From NCBI RefSeq assembly GCF_021295315.1, contig NZ_JAIMJA010000022.1:1-64000 (forward strand): a stretch of 64,000 bases of DNA, written 5' to 3'. Below the pieces are notes generated by a model that saw nothing but the letters and a program-made list of their open reading frames with translations, did no database searches and was not told where the DNA came from. The position numbers were made by a program, and so were the translations under genes. Numbering within the stretch: position 1 is the stretch's first letter; every line of letters starts with the position of its first letter. Shown here piece by piece: positions 43,041 through 52,900 of this stretch. The stretch comes from Motilimonas cestriensis (lineage in GTDB: Bacteria; Pseudomonadota; Gammaproteobacteria; Enterobacterales; CBDFNC01).

Positions 43041-45188
43041 ATGGCAACTCACTCATCAGCTCACCATGACGCACAGTTAAACGTTCCCCCTAAGATACTT
43101 GTTGTCGATGATATTCCTGAAAATCATCGGGCGTTCGGCGCTGTACTAAATCACCTGAATGCACAGATATTCAATGCCAGTTCCGGCAAAGATGCGGTGG
43201 CCTTGACGTTGAGGCATCATTTCGCGGTAATTCTACTTGATGTCATGATGCCGGATATGGATGGCTATGAAACGGCCGAAATCATAAGGGTAAATGAAGA
43301 CAACATGGCCACACCAATCATATTTATAACGGCCTTGGATAGATCTGAAGAATTCGAAAAGAAGGGGTATGAAACTGGCGCAGTAGATTACCTGTTTAAG
43401 CCGGTTAGTCCAAATAAACTCGCGGGGAAAATCAGCGTTTTTGTCGAGTTAGAGACACAAAGGATAAAAATTAAACAGAATTTATCGGTCATTGATCAAC
43501 TCAGAAAACGGAATGAACTGATTCTGAAATCAGTTGGTGAAGGCATTATAGGGCTGAACAAAGTTGGAGAAGTGTCGTTTTCTAATCCTGCGGCACAGGT
43601 AATGCTGGAGTATTCAGAACCGGAGCTGGAGAAATTAAATTTTGTCGAGGTTGCCTGCCATTCTAATACCGATAATCTGTTAATTGGATGGGAAGACAGT
43701 GAAATTTACAAGTCATGTATGCAGGGAAATAGCTTTCACGCGCACATCGAGGTTTTCTTTAAAAAAAGCAAAATACCTTTTCCAGTCGAGTATCTGGCAA
43801 CGCCAATCCAGAGCGCAAACACTGACAATGTACTTGGGTTCGTAATTGCGTTTATGGACATTACAGCAAGACAAAAAACGGAGGAGGAGTTAGTCAGGTT
43901 GGCTCAAATTGATACATTAACGGGTTTATATAATCGATATTCATTCAGTCGGCAACTGAGCAAAACCATTTCAAACAGTCTCAGACAGAAACAAAGTATT
44001 GCTCTTTTATTTATTGATCTCGATAGATTTAAACAGATTAATGACACGTTGGGTCACGAAACGGGTGATCATGTATTGAAGGAATCATCCAAAAGACTAT
44101 CAGCATGTCTGCGCGATGGCGACACTTTATGCCGTATTGGTGGAGACGAGTTTGCTGTTATTGTCGAGAATATTAGCAGTGGTATAAGTGTTGCACAGAT
44201 CGCCGATAAAATCCTAGAGGAACTTAAACGGCCTTTTCACCTATTTGGCCACGAAATTCATCTGAGCGCGAGTATTGGGATAGCAGTTTGCCCAATGTCC
44301 GCTATTTCTGCCGATCCATTATTACGTTGTGCTGACATGGCCATGTACAAAGCTAAACAAGCAGGGAAAAATGCCTATCAGTTCTTTACGGATGAGATGC
44401 AAAATGAAGTGGCTAGTGAACTAGCACTGGAAAATGCCCTTAGGATTGCGGTCAAAAAAAATGAATTTCAATTGTATTTTCAACCTAAAGTCCACGCCAA
44501 GACTCACCAAGTATTAGGAACTGAGGCTCTGATAAGATGGGCCAGTCCTTCAGAAGGCTTTCTTTCACCAGATGTGTTTATTCCAAAAGCGGAAGAGATG
44601 GGACTTATCCATCCTATTGGTACGTGGGTCCTTGAACAAGGAACGAAGATGCTGAAAGAATGGCAAGACAAAGGGTATGTTAACGAGCGGCACACTATCG
44701 CTATTAATTTGTCTATGCGACAGCTTATGCATAAGGATTTAATAGACATAATCAGCAATGTATTAAAGAAATCTAAATTAGCGCCTGAGTGCCTAGAACT
44801 TGAAATCACTGAAAGCATTATGATGGTAAATTCGGTTCAAACAATATCAATTTTGAATGCAATTAGTGAGTTAGGGGTTAAGATAGCCATTGATGATTTC
44901 GGTACTGGCTACTCATCTTTGAGTTACCTCCGCCTACTTCCAATTCATACCATCAAAGTCGACCGTTCTTTTGTCCAAGTAATTGGTATTGATAATGGGG
45001 ATGCTATTGTTAAAACCATTATCAGTCTCGGTAATAATTTAGGCCTCACTATTGTAGCGGAGGGCGCAGAATCACCGGAACAAGTTACTTTTTTAACAGA
45101 AAACAATGTCGATCTGATTCAGGGTTTTTACTTCAGCAAACCATTACCGCTTGAAGAGTATATAAAGTATCTGAAAGTCGATCGGTAG
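43041..45188 (+). CDS. REC-PAS-GGDEF-EAL c-di-GMP signalling protein
   Basis: A cytoplasmic c-di-GMP enzyme of 715 residues. The receiver (~15-130) has LLDVMMPDMDG with the phospho-acceptor Asp. A PAS domain (~155-280) follows. The GGDEF domain (~290-450) has intact RIGGDEF and an upstream inhibitory RDGD site. The EAL domain (~465-710) has TEALIRW, ELEITES and DDFGTGYSSLSYL. Both synthesis and breakdown appear possible. The receiver makes it the natural target of the globin-coupled kinase 360 bases upstream, linking gas sensing to c-di-GMP. Confidence 0.92.
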   Translation: MATHSSAHHDAQLNVPPKILVVDDIPENHRAFGAVLNHLNAQIFNASSGKDAVALTLRHHFAVILLDVMMPDMDGYETAEIIRVNEDNMATPIIFITALDRSEEFEKKGYETGAVDYLFKPVSPNKLAGKISVFVELETQRIKIKQNLSVIDQLRKRNELILKSVGEGIIGLNKVGEVSFSNPAAQVMLEYSEPELEKLNFVEVACHSNTDNLLIGWEDSEIYKSCMQGNSFHAHIEVFFKKSKIPFPVEYLATPIQSANTDNVLGFVIAFMDITARQKTEEELVRLAQIDTLTGLYNRYSFSRQLSKTISNSLRQKQSIALLFIDLDRFKQINDTLGHETGDHVLKESSKRLSACLRDGDTLCRIGGDEFAVIVENISSGISVAQIADKILEELKRPFHLFGHEIHLSASIGIAVCPMSAISADPLLRCADMAMYKAKQAGKNAYQFFTDEMQNEVASELALENALRIAVKKNEFQLYFQPKVHAKTHQVLGTEALIRWASPSEGFLSPDVFIPKAEEMGLIHPIGTWVLEQGTKMLKEWQDKGYVNERHTIAINLSMRQLMHKDLIDIISNVLKKSKLAPECLELEITESIMMVNSVQTISILNAISELGVKIAIDDFGTGYSSLSYLRLLPIHTIKVDRSFVQVIGIDNGDAIVKTIISLGNNLGLTIVAEGAESPEQVTFLTENNVDLIQGFYFSKPLPLEEYIKYLKVDR

Positions 45189-45333
45189 GCTTGGTGAATT
45201 TAGTCCGATAGATAATACAAACTCTCCAACCCGATGCTTTTAGTTGGTCGACGACGACCGTCTGACGAGATAGGAAGCAGAACTCGATTATTCTCCCAGA
45301 GCACACTCTTGATTTTGTTGCGCTGTTTATCGG

Positions 45334-46004
45334 CAGTCTCGCCGCCAACCTTCAAAAATCTGCATACTGCTGCCGATTTTAAGCAATTTGCCAACCGGGT
45401 TCGTGAACTAACGGGCGGTATTCCGATTGGCTTTAAGTTAAGTGCTAACCATATCGAAGAAGACATTCAATTTGCATTGGATGCCAGTGCCGACTATATC
45501 ATTTTAGATGGTCGCGGTGGCGGCACGGGTGCGGCGCCAGCAATGTTTCGCGATCATATTAGTGTGCCGACGATCCCGGCTTTAGCGAGGGCGCGTCGAT
45601 ATTTAGACCAGCAAGGCGCGAGCGGTCGTGTGACGCTCATTATCACGGGTGGTTTACGGGTGCCGATGGATTTTGTCAAAGCCATGGCATTGGGGGCGGA
45701 TGGGGTGGCCATCGCTAATAGTGCCATGCAATCCATTGGCTGTGTGGCTGCCCGAATTTGTAATACTAATAATTGCCCAGCGGGCATTGCTACGCAAAAA
45801 GCAGACTTACGACAAAGGCTGAATGTTGAAACAGCATCAAGCCAACTAAAAAACTTCTTCGATGCCTCAGTGGCCCTAATGCAAGTGATGTCTCGTGCAT
45901 GCGGCCATGATGCGCTTAGTAAGTTTAACCAACATGATCTGGCTACTTGGGATCGTAACATGTCATTACTGTCGGGTATTAAGTATTCTGGTTTTGAAAA
46001 GTGA
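45334..46004 (+). pseudogene. 3' fragment of FMN-dependent glutamate-synthase-like gene
   Basis: About 223 codons match the C-terminal half of a glutamate synthase-like FMN protein: IPIGFKLSANHIEEDIQFALDASADYIILDGRGGGTGAAP, the flavin-binding region LIITGGLRVPMDFVKAMALGADGVAIAN, and an intact C-x5-C-x4-C 3Fe-4S motif (CVAARICNTNNC). Family members have about 500 residues, so the N-terminal half is missing. The frame is open back to ATG 45234, but those codons look unrelated. The break lies near 45335, beside the GGDEF-EAL gene, and suggests a deletion or insertion that brought the upstream block here. Confidence 0.8.
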
Positions 46005-46023
46005 TAAGCTCCCAAAAAATACT

Positions 46024-46050
46024 AGCCTACGGCAACCGCCTTAGGCTTTC
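46024..46050 (+). terminator. Terminator after glutamate-synthase fragment
   Basis: A nine-base stem with one mismatch (GCCTACGGC/GCCTTAGGC) and a four-base loop is followed by TTTCTATTT, 20 bases after the stop codon of the truncated gene. Confidence 0.65.
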
Positions 46051-46206
46051 TATTTGAATGTTAGTTTGCTTTGCCCCTCCATTGTGATGAATAAATTAAG
46101 TATATGATTTTAATATTTTTATCTCAATAACCACATTTTTATCACGGTTTTGTTCTGATTAAAGCGCGATGATTGCCTTGTAAATTATTTATCAAGGGAA
46201 TGAGGT

Positions 46207-47553
46207 ATGAAACATAAACTAACGTTGTTAAGTTGTGCTGTATTGTTAGCTGCTTGTGGCGGTGGCGGTGGCGGTGGCGGTAACAGTAACGTGGATATCG
46301 CTGCGGCGAGTGCCGATCTGATGTACACCGAAATTACCAGCACGCAAATGAGTTCAGACAATGCCGATATAATGCCTATTATTAATCGCGTTAAAGATTA
46401 TGACTTAGTGAGCTTGGGTGAGCCTTCTCACAATGGCTCTGTATTGCATTTTATTAAAAGTCGCATTTTAAAAGGGCTGCATCAAGAAGGAAAGCTAGAC
46501 CTTATTGTATTTGAAGCCGGTTTTTATGATGGGCTGGTGGCTTGGGAGCAATACTTAAAGGGTAAACAACCATTAATAGAAGCTATTACAGGGCCTCATG
46601 CAAATTTCATGTATATGCAACGTCACAGTAAAGGCGTATCGCAAATCATTGATTATATTAACGATCTTGACCAAGTTAATGCACCGTTGATTTTGGCTGG
46701 GTTTGATTCGAGGATAAATAGTGATCCCGCGTGCGTAGTTAAAGATGGGGAAACCACCAGTATCATGTTACAGGAGCTTGATCGTTATTTAGTTGCTAAT
46801 AACTTATCAGTAGAAAGTATCATGGACATTTATACTATCGCACCAGTGATGATGTGCTCATGGCACAACCCGGATGTGACCTACAACCATAATCAAGCTT
46901 TACATCAACAACTCATGTCTGCCCTAGTCGCCCTTGAAAAGGTACTTGAACAACAAGCTAAACTGGAAGTCATCCCGGAGTATGATCCGACAACACCAAG
47001 AAATTTTCGCCAATATGCCAGTTTTTGGCTGCAAGTCGTTAAAGGTATGCAAGGGCACGCCCAAATGCAGGTCAATGATTTAGATTATGCTAAGGCTGAT
47101 GTTCGCTCTGCAGATAACTTACGTTGGCTTCGAGATGTCTGGTTTAAGACTCGCGGACAGACTGCTATCTGGTCGCACAATATTCATATTACTAAAGTTG
47201 AGCACACGGTGCCGCAAGCACTGGTAAAACAGCAACCTGAATTGACTAGTTATGTAATGGGCGTGATAGATAATGGCGGCATGTATGCGCCTTACGTTCC
47301 GCAATATGAAACTTGGGCAGAGGATGCATTTGCTATAAGTCGTGATAAAGACACGGTCAACTATTTGCTAGGCTCTGCAGGGATCCCCAATGCGTTCATA
47401 GACTTCAATGAAACGAACAGTTCAAACCTGATATTTTCTGGCAAGTTTAAATTAGCTTTTCACGGTGGGGCTGCGCAATATGTTACACCTGCGGAGATCA
47501 TGGATGGCATGCTCTTTATTCCAGTAGAAGAAGCAACTGTTTCTCGTTACTGA
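46207..47553 (+). CDS. Erythromycin-esterase-family lipoprotein
   Basis: A lipoprotein of 448 residues with lipobox LLAAC followed by an eight-glycine linker. The body matches the erythromycin esterase family: VSLGEPSHNGSVLHFIKSRIL (catalytic-type Glu and His), LDLIVFEAGFYDGL, and TAIWSHNIHITK near residue 320. Most family members are not antibiotic-resistance enzymes, and macrolide hydrolysis should not be assumed. It is probably exposed in the periplasm or on the surface. It converges on putP with a terminator between. Confidence 0.8.
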   Translation: MKHKLTLLSCAVLLAACGGGGGGGGNSNVDIAAASADLMYTEITSTQMSSDNADIMPIINRVKDYDLVSLGEPSHNGSVLHFIKSRILKGLHQEGKLDLIVFEAGFYDGLVAWEQYLKGKQPLIEAITGPHANFMYMQRHSKGVSQIIDYINDLDQVNAPLILAGFDSRINSDPACVVKDGETTSIMLQELDRYLVANNLSVESIMDIYTIAPVMMCSWHNPDVTYNHNQALHQQLMSALVALEKVLEQQAKLEVIPEYDPTTPRNFRQYASFWLQVVKGMQGHAQMQVNDLDYAKADVRSADNLRWLRDVWFKTRGQTAIWSHNIHITKVEHTVPQALVKQQPELTSYVMGVIDNGGMYAPYVPQYETWAEDAFAISRDKDTVNYLLGSAGIPNAFIDFNETNSSNLIFSGKFKLAFHGGAAQYVTPAEIMDGMLFIPVEEATVSRY

Positions 47554-47582
47554 AGTGGGACACAGCGAGGTAAAGCAATAAA

Positions 47583-47607
47583 GAAGCGCCCAACAGGGCG
47601 CCGCTTT
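47583..47607 (-). terminator. Bidirectional-type terminator between lipoprotein gene and putP
   Basis: GCGCCC/GGGCGC with a four-base loop lies between two convergent genes. Read on the minus strand it is followed by TTCTTTATT, fitting the end of putP transcription. Confidence 0.6.
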
Positions 47608-47628
47608 GGGTTAAATTAAATGCGTTTT

Positions 47629-49119
47629 TTATTCAAATTCAACCAGTTTTTTCTCAAAATCGGCATGTTGCGCTTTAACCACTTCGTTAGGCTCAGCAGT
47701 GGCTAAACTTACGCCAATAATGGCCAGTGTTGAAAAGATAACCCCAGGAACAATCTCGTATACGTCAAACCAACCACCAGTAAGTTGTTTCCATATCACG
47801 ATCGTTACCCCGCCAATGATGATCCCTGCCAACGCACCATTACGGTTCATGCGACGCCAGTACAAACTTAACACCAGTGCAGGACCAAATGCCGCGCCAA
47901 AACCTGCCCAAGCATAAGAGACTAAACCTAATACTGAACTATCGGGAGACATGGCTAAAGCCAGTGCAATTAAAGAGATAAGGATCACCGCGAAGCGGCC
48001 AACTTTAACAATCTCTTCAGTAGACGCATTTTGTTTAACCACTTGTTTGTAAAAGTCTTCAGCCAATGCAGAAGAAGAAACCAGTAATTGTGAATCCGCG
48101 GTACTCATGATGGCCGCTAAAATTGCGGCGAGTAAAATGCCTGCAATCACCGGATGGAACATGGCGTTAACCAGTATCATGAATATTTTTTCGCCATCAG
48201 CTAGCTCAATGGTGCCTGAATTAACATACACCAAGCCCACTAGTCCCACGAGCATCGCACCAGTCATTGAAAGGGCTGTCCAAATCACCGCAATACGACG
48301 TGCCACAACAAGATCTTTGTTAGTGCGGGTGGCTTGGAAACGCGCCAAAATATGCGGTTGACCAAAATAACCTAAGCCCCAAGCTGCCAAAGAGATGATA
48401 GCAATGGCACTGAGAGGTTCGCCTTTGACGTCATTCCACAAAGTGAGCAATTCTGGATTGATGGCGGACAAGTCATTGGATAGTTGGCCAAAGCCCCCAT
48501 CTAATGCAGCAATGGGGACAATAAGTAGTGCTGCTGACATCAACAAGCCTTGCACTAAATCGGTCCAAGATACGGCTAAAAAGCCACCAAACAAGGTATA
48601 GGACACCACGCAAGCCGTGCCAATAATGACGGCAATGCTGTAATCTAAACCGAAAACGGTTTCAAACAATTTCCCACCTGCTACTAAGCCTGAACTGGTG
48701 TAGAACAAGAAAAACAGCAATATGAAAAAAGCAGAAATGGTTTGAATCAGCTTCGATGTATCATTAAAGCGACGCGAAAAGAAATCGGGCAACGTGATTG
48801 AGTCAGTCGTAATACTGTAAGTGCGCAAGCGCTTGGCATTCACCAGCCAGTTAGCCCATGTGCCGAGTAACAGACCACCTGCTAGCCAAAATGCTTCAAC
48901 ACCGGCGGCATAGGCGTAACCGGGTAAGCCCAATAACAGCCAGCCACTCATGTCAGACGCACCAGCAGAGAGCGCGGCAGGCCAAGGGCCTAAACTGCGG
49001 CCGCCTAAGAAGTAATCACTTGAGTTTGATGTGCGCATATAGGCTATTGCACCTATGGCTAGCATCATTATCAGGTAGGCGATAAAGGTTGCCGTGATTG
49101 CAAAACTATTTTCTATCAT
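47629..49119 (-). CDS. putP: Sodium/proline symporter PutP
   Basis: Inner-membrane sodium:proline symporter of 496 residues, about 13 helices, solute:sodium symporter family. SDYFLGGRSLGPWPAALSAGASDMSGWLLLGLPG near residue 35 and the sodium-site helix IAGILLAAILAAIMSTADSQLLVSSSALAEDFYK near 320-355 are PutP hallmarks. It lies downstream of the putA pair on the same strand, so import and catabolism of proline are grouped. Confidence 0.95.
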   Translation of the reverse strand: MIENSFAITATFIAYLIMMLAIGAIAYMRTSNSSDYFLGGRSLGPWPAALSAGASDMSGWLLLGLPGYAYAAGVEAFWLAGGLLLGTWANWLVNAKRLRTYSITTDSITLPDFFSRRFNDTSKLIQTISAFFILLFFLFYTSSGLVAGGKLFETVFGLDYSIAVIIGTACVVSYTLFGGFLAVSWTDLVQGLLMSAALLIVPIAALDGGFGQLSNDLSAINPELLTLWNDVKGEPLSAIAIISLAAWGLGYFGQPHILARFQATRTNKDLVVARRIAVIWTALSMTGAMLVGLVGLVYVNSGTIELADGEKIFMILVNAMFHPVIAGILLAAILAAIMSTADSQLLVSSSALAEDFYKQVVKQNASTEEIVKVGRFAVILISLIALALAMSPDSSVLGLVSYAWAGFGAAFGPALVLSLYWRRMNRNGALAGIIIGGVTIVIWKQLTGGWFDVYEIVPGVIFSTLAIIGVSLATAEPNEVVKAQHADFEKKLVEFE

Positions 49120-49258
49120 TCGATAGTCCTCATTATGGTTAGTTGCTTTCCGTGCCCCAAGAACTCAATTTCAAACAGCTTGGTGTAAACCTCTGTTTTA
49201 AAAATCATACTTGGGCATTTACTCAGGCAGTTTAATTACGCCCGAGTAACCAAGAAAA

Positions 49259-49963
49259 CTAGTGGGCAGCGCTACCAAGCTCAAGCAAGGTTGCATTGCC
49301 GCCCACCGCGGTTATGTTGATAGTGCGCGTGCGCTCAGTAATAAAGCGTAGCGCCAAGAGTGGATCGTGAGCGAGGGACATCGCTGGCAGATCCGTTTCG
49401 GATACTAAGCCGACGATAACACCGTCGCGCTTAGCCAGTTGCAAGTTGAGGCTTAATTCAACCTGTGATGATCCTATGTAACCCGCACTGCGAATATCAC
49501 AACCTAGTAAAACCGGATAGGCGTCGAAAGCGATAATGTGCAGTAAATGCGCAGGTAATTGAGCTTGCTGCATGGCATTGTTAACAGCGTTATTAAATGT
49601 AATATCGTCACTGCATAGCAGTACAGCATTGCCAGCCAACAGGGTAGCACTGAGCATCGCCATCATACTTTGCTGAGCTTGCTGGTAATGGTCGGTATTG
49701 TCTAAAATGAGCAGGGCAACACCGCGCCCAGCGGTATATAGCTCATTGGTTTCACCCGTTGGGCCGATTAAGCGATGAGGCTGGGCTAACCATTTTTTAC
49801 CTTGTTCAAGGTGAAATTGACAAACCTTAGCCAAGGTTGCGTTACCTTGCTGTAAAGCTGCACTAAAAGCCTGTAGTTGCGACAACTTATGGTCAAATGG
49901 GGCTAAATTCCATTGCTCCCAAGCTTGCTGGGCATCGGTAAAACGTGTCACGTGATTGATCAT
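49259..49963 (-). CDS. Separately encoded PutA C-terminal domain protein
   Basis: A 234-residue protein matching the C-terminal ALDH-superfamily-like domain of long PutA proteins: HRLIGPTGETNELYTAGRGVALLI and ITERTRTINITAVGGNATLLELG, which corresponds to the VNTAAAGGNASL end of E. coli PutA. It lacks the catalytic Cys and cannot be a full P5C dehydrogenase, although such genes are often so annotated. It starts 11 bases after putA. It probably associates with PutA to close the substrate tunnel, as the fused domain does. Confidence 0.8.
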   Translation of the reverse strand: MINHVTRFTDAQQAWEQWNLAPFDHKLSQLQAFSAALQQGNATLAKVCQFHLEQGKKWLAQPHRLIGPTGETNELYTAGRGVALLILDNTDHYQQAQQSMMAMLSATLLAGNAVLLCSDDITFNNAVNNAMQQAQLPAHLLHIIAFDAYPVLLGCDIRSAGYIGSSQVELSLNLQLAKRDGVIVGLVSETDLPAMSLAHDPLLALRFITERTRTINITAVGGNATLLELGSAAH

Positions 49964-49974
49964 GATATTGCTCC

Positions 49975-52900
49975 TTATGCCTTGGTTGCGCTAATGGTCT
50001 GCTCGGTTAATGAGGCTGATGATACCGCCTGCTCAGTGACGTGTTGCTCAGTGAAGCGGTACAAATAATGTGGCCCACCTGCTTTTGGTCCGGTGCCTGA
50101 TAAGCCTTGTCCACCGAAGGGCTGCACGCCAACCACCGCGCCAACTTGATCGCGGTTGATGTAGCAGTTGCCAACGCGCGCGTGTTGCTCAATCCAGCGG
50201 TAGGTGGTTTCGTTACGGCTGTGTATCCCCATGGTTAAACCAAAGCCAGTTTGATTGATCCGTTCAACCACTTGAGCCAGCTCGCTGGCTTTAAAGCGCA
50301 CTATGTGCAGTATCGGACCGAAATGCTCTTGGGTTAAGCAACTGATATCGTCAATTTCAAAGGCCGTTGGTGGCACAAAGTCGCCTTCAGCGCAGGCCCT
50401 ACTTAGTGGTAGCTGGGCAACTTTACGCTGGGTTTGGCTCATGTGCTCAATGTGAGTTAGCAGTTTTTGCTTGGCGTTGCTATCAATTACTGGACCAACG
50501 TCAGTTTGATGTAAATAGGGCAGGCCAACATTGAGCTCTTCCATGGCTCCTTTGATCAGCGTAATGACGCGCTCAGCAATGTCTTGTTGTATAAATAGTA
50601 CGCGCAGCGCGGAGCAGCGCTGACCGGCGGAAGCAAATGCACTGCGGATCACATCACGTACCACTTGCTCTGGTAGCGCGGTACTGTCGACGATCATGGC
50701 ATTTTGGCCACCCGTTTCAGCAATAAATGGCACTGGCTTCGCGGTGCGACTGGCAAGGGTGATATTAATGCGCTGGGCGGTTGGAGTAGAGCCAGTAAAT
50801 GCCACGCCAGCAATAGCGGGGTGACTAGTAAGGGCATGACCGATATCTGTTCCGCGCCCCGGTAGGTATTGAATGACGCCCGCAGGAAAGCCAGCCTCGG
50901 CCATTAAGTCAACAGCGCGCGCGGCAATTAAACTGGTTTGTTCCGCGGGTTTGGCAACCACGGTATTACCCGCTACTAATGCCGCACTGATTTGACCAAG
51001 GAAGATAGCCAAAGGGAAGTTCCATGGGCTAATACAAACAAATACCCCGCGACCTTGACGGGTGCTGGTACGGGTAACGCCATCAAAACTTGTTAAGGTT
51101 TGCGGTGTTAGCTGCTGAGCTTGTTTGGCGTAGTAACGGCAAAAATCGACGGCTTCGCGCACTTCATCGATACTGTCGTGAATGGTTTTACCGGCTTCTT
51201 GATGGCACAGAGCAGTAAACTCTGCCAAATGTTGTTCCAATAAGTCTGCCAGTTTTTCCAACATGGCTGCTTTTTCAGTCACTGGCGTCTGCTGCCAAGC
51301 TGGAAAGGCGGCTTCTGCTCCGGTGATGGCGGCGGTCACATGCGCTTGGCTGGCAAAGGCGACGCTACCGACTTGAATGCGACGATCATAAGGAGCGGTA
51401 ATGGTTTCAATATGAACGTCATTGGCTTGGAATAAGTCATCAAACAGTGCCACACCATTAATGACTGGCCCTGCCGTCCATTGCTTGCTGAGTAAGTGAT
51501 GGACTTGAGACTCAAATGGCTGAGCTTCACTGATAATATCGACATTGATACCCAGTGAATTGACGCGCTCAGGGAACACTTGTCCGGGTAACGGGATCTG
51601 GGTGTTATTGAAGCTGTCATAGCTCATCAGCATATCTACCGGATGTTGCGTTAACGTCTCTATGGGACAGCGCGCATCCACTAAACGGTGAACAAAAGAG
51701 CTATTGGCGCCGTTTTCGAGTAATCGGCGCACTAAGTAAGGCAGTAAATCTTTATGGCTACCAACAGGAGCATAAATTCGCACTGATTGCTGATAAGCCG
51801 CCATCACGTGGTTATAAAGTGCTTCGCCCATGCCGTGTAAACGCTGAAATTCAAAATCTTTATGCTGGGCCATGACCGCAATAGCGCTGACGGTTTGCGC
51901 GTTATGGCTGGCAAATTGTGGAAAAATATTACCGCGTACGGGATCGCTTAACAAAAATCGAGCACAGGCTAAATAGGCTACATCGGTTGCTTCTTTGCGA
52001 GTGTAAACGGGGTAGTTGGCATAGCCCGCTTGTTGTGACCATTTTATTTCACTGTCCCAGTATGCTCCTTTGACTAACCGCAACGGGATCAAATCCCCTT
52101 GCTCTTTAGCTAACGCGTTAAGCCAAACTAAAGCTGGTAAGGCGCGTTTGGAATAGGCTTGGATAACTAAACCAAATTTACCCCAGCCCTTGACTACATC
52201 ACTGCGATAAAGTTTTTCAAATAGTTGCAGTGACAGCTCTAACCGATCGGCTTCTTCGGCATCGATGGTGATCGCAACATCACACTCAACGGCGCGGCGC
52301 AGTAATTGGCTAAGGGTTTTATAAAGTTCAGTTAATACCCGAGCTTTATTTGCTACTTCATAGCGTGGATGCAGCGCCGACAGTTTTATGGACACCGATG
52401 GTGCAGGGCTGGTGTTACTACCGTATTGCTCTTTGCCAACGGCTTCAATGGCGGTTAAATAATCTTGATAGTATTTCTTAGCGTCTGCACTGGTTAACGC
52501 TGCCTCTCCAAGCATATCAAATGAGTAGGTGAAGCCTTTGTCGCGCATTGGGCGGCCTTTCTGTTGCGCTTCATCAATGTTGCGGCCACGCACAAATTGA
52601 TGGCCCATTACTTTCATGGCCTGATGCATGGCTTGTCGGATCACCGGCTCTGACAGTTTGTTAACCAATTTATTAAGTGCTTGAGTGGGACTTTGTGGCG
52701 CGGGGCTGCCAAGGCCAATGACTTTGCCTGTTAGCATTAAGCCCCAAGTTGAAGCGTTAACAAAAACCGAGTCTGAATGGGCCAAATGTGATTGCCAATC
52801 AGCAACGCTAAGTTTGTCTTTAATCAACGCATCGGCAGTGGTAGAGTCGGGAATACGCATTAAGGCCTCGGCCAAACACATGAGTAAAATGCCTTCTTGG

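Noticed and set aside
45200-45330. Minus-strand frame loosely like an IS5-type transposase N-terminus (LLPISSDGRRRPTKSIGLESLYYL)
   Set aside because: The match is short, lacks the usual tryptophans and catalytic residues, and has no terminal inverted repeats. It remains a possible remnant but is not supportable as a feature.
46207-47553. Calling the lipoprotein an antibiotic-resistance erythromycin esterase
   Set aside because: Family membership only; most chromosomal members are not shown to hydrolyse macrolides.
49259-49963. Calling the 234-residue protein a P5C dehydrogenase
   Set aside because: It lacks the catalytic Cys and Glu and matches the non-catalytic PutA C-terminal domain.
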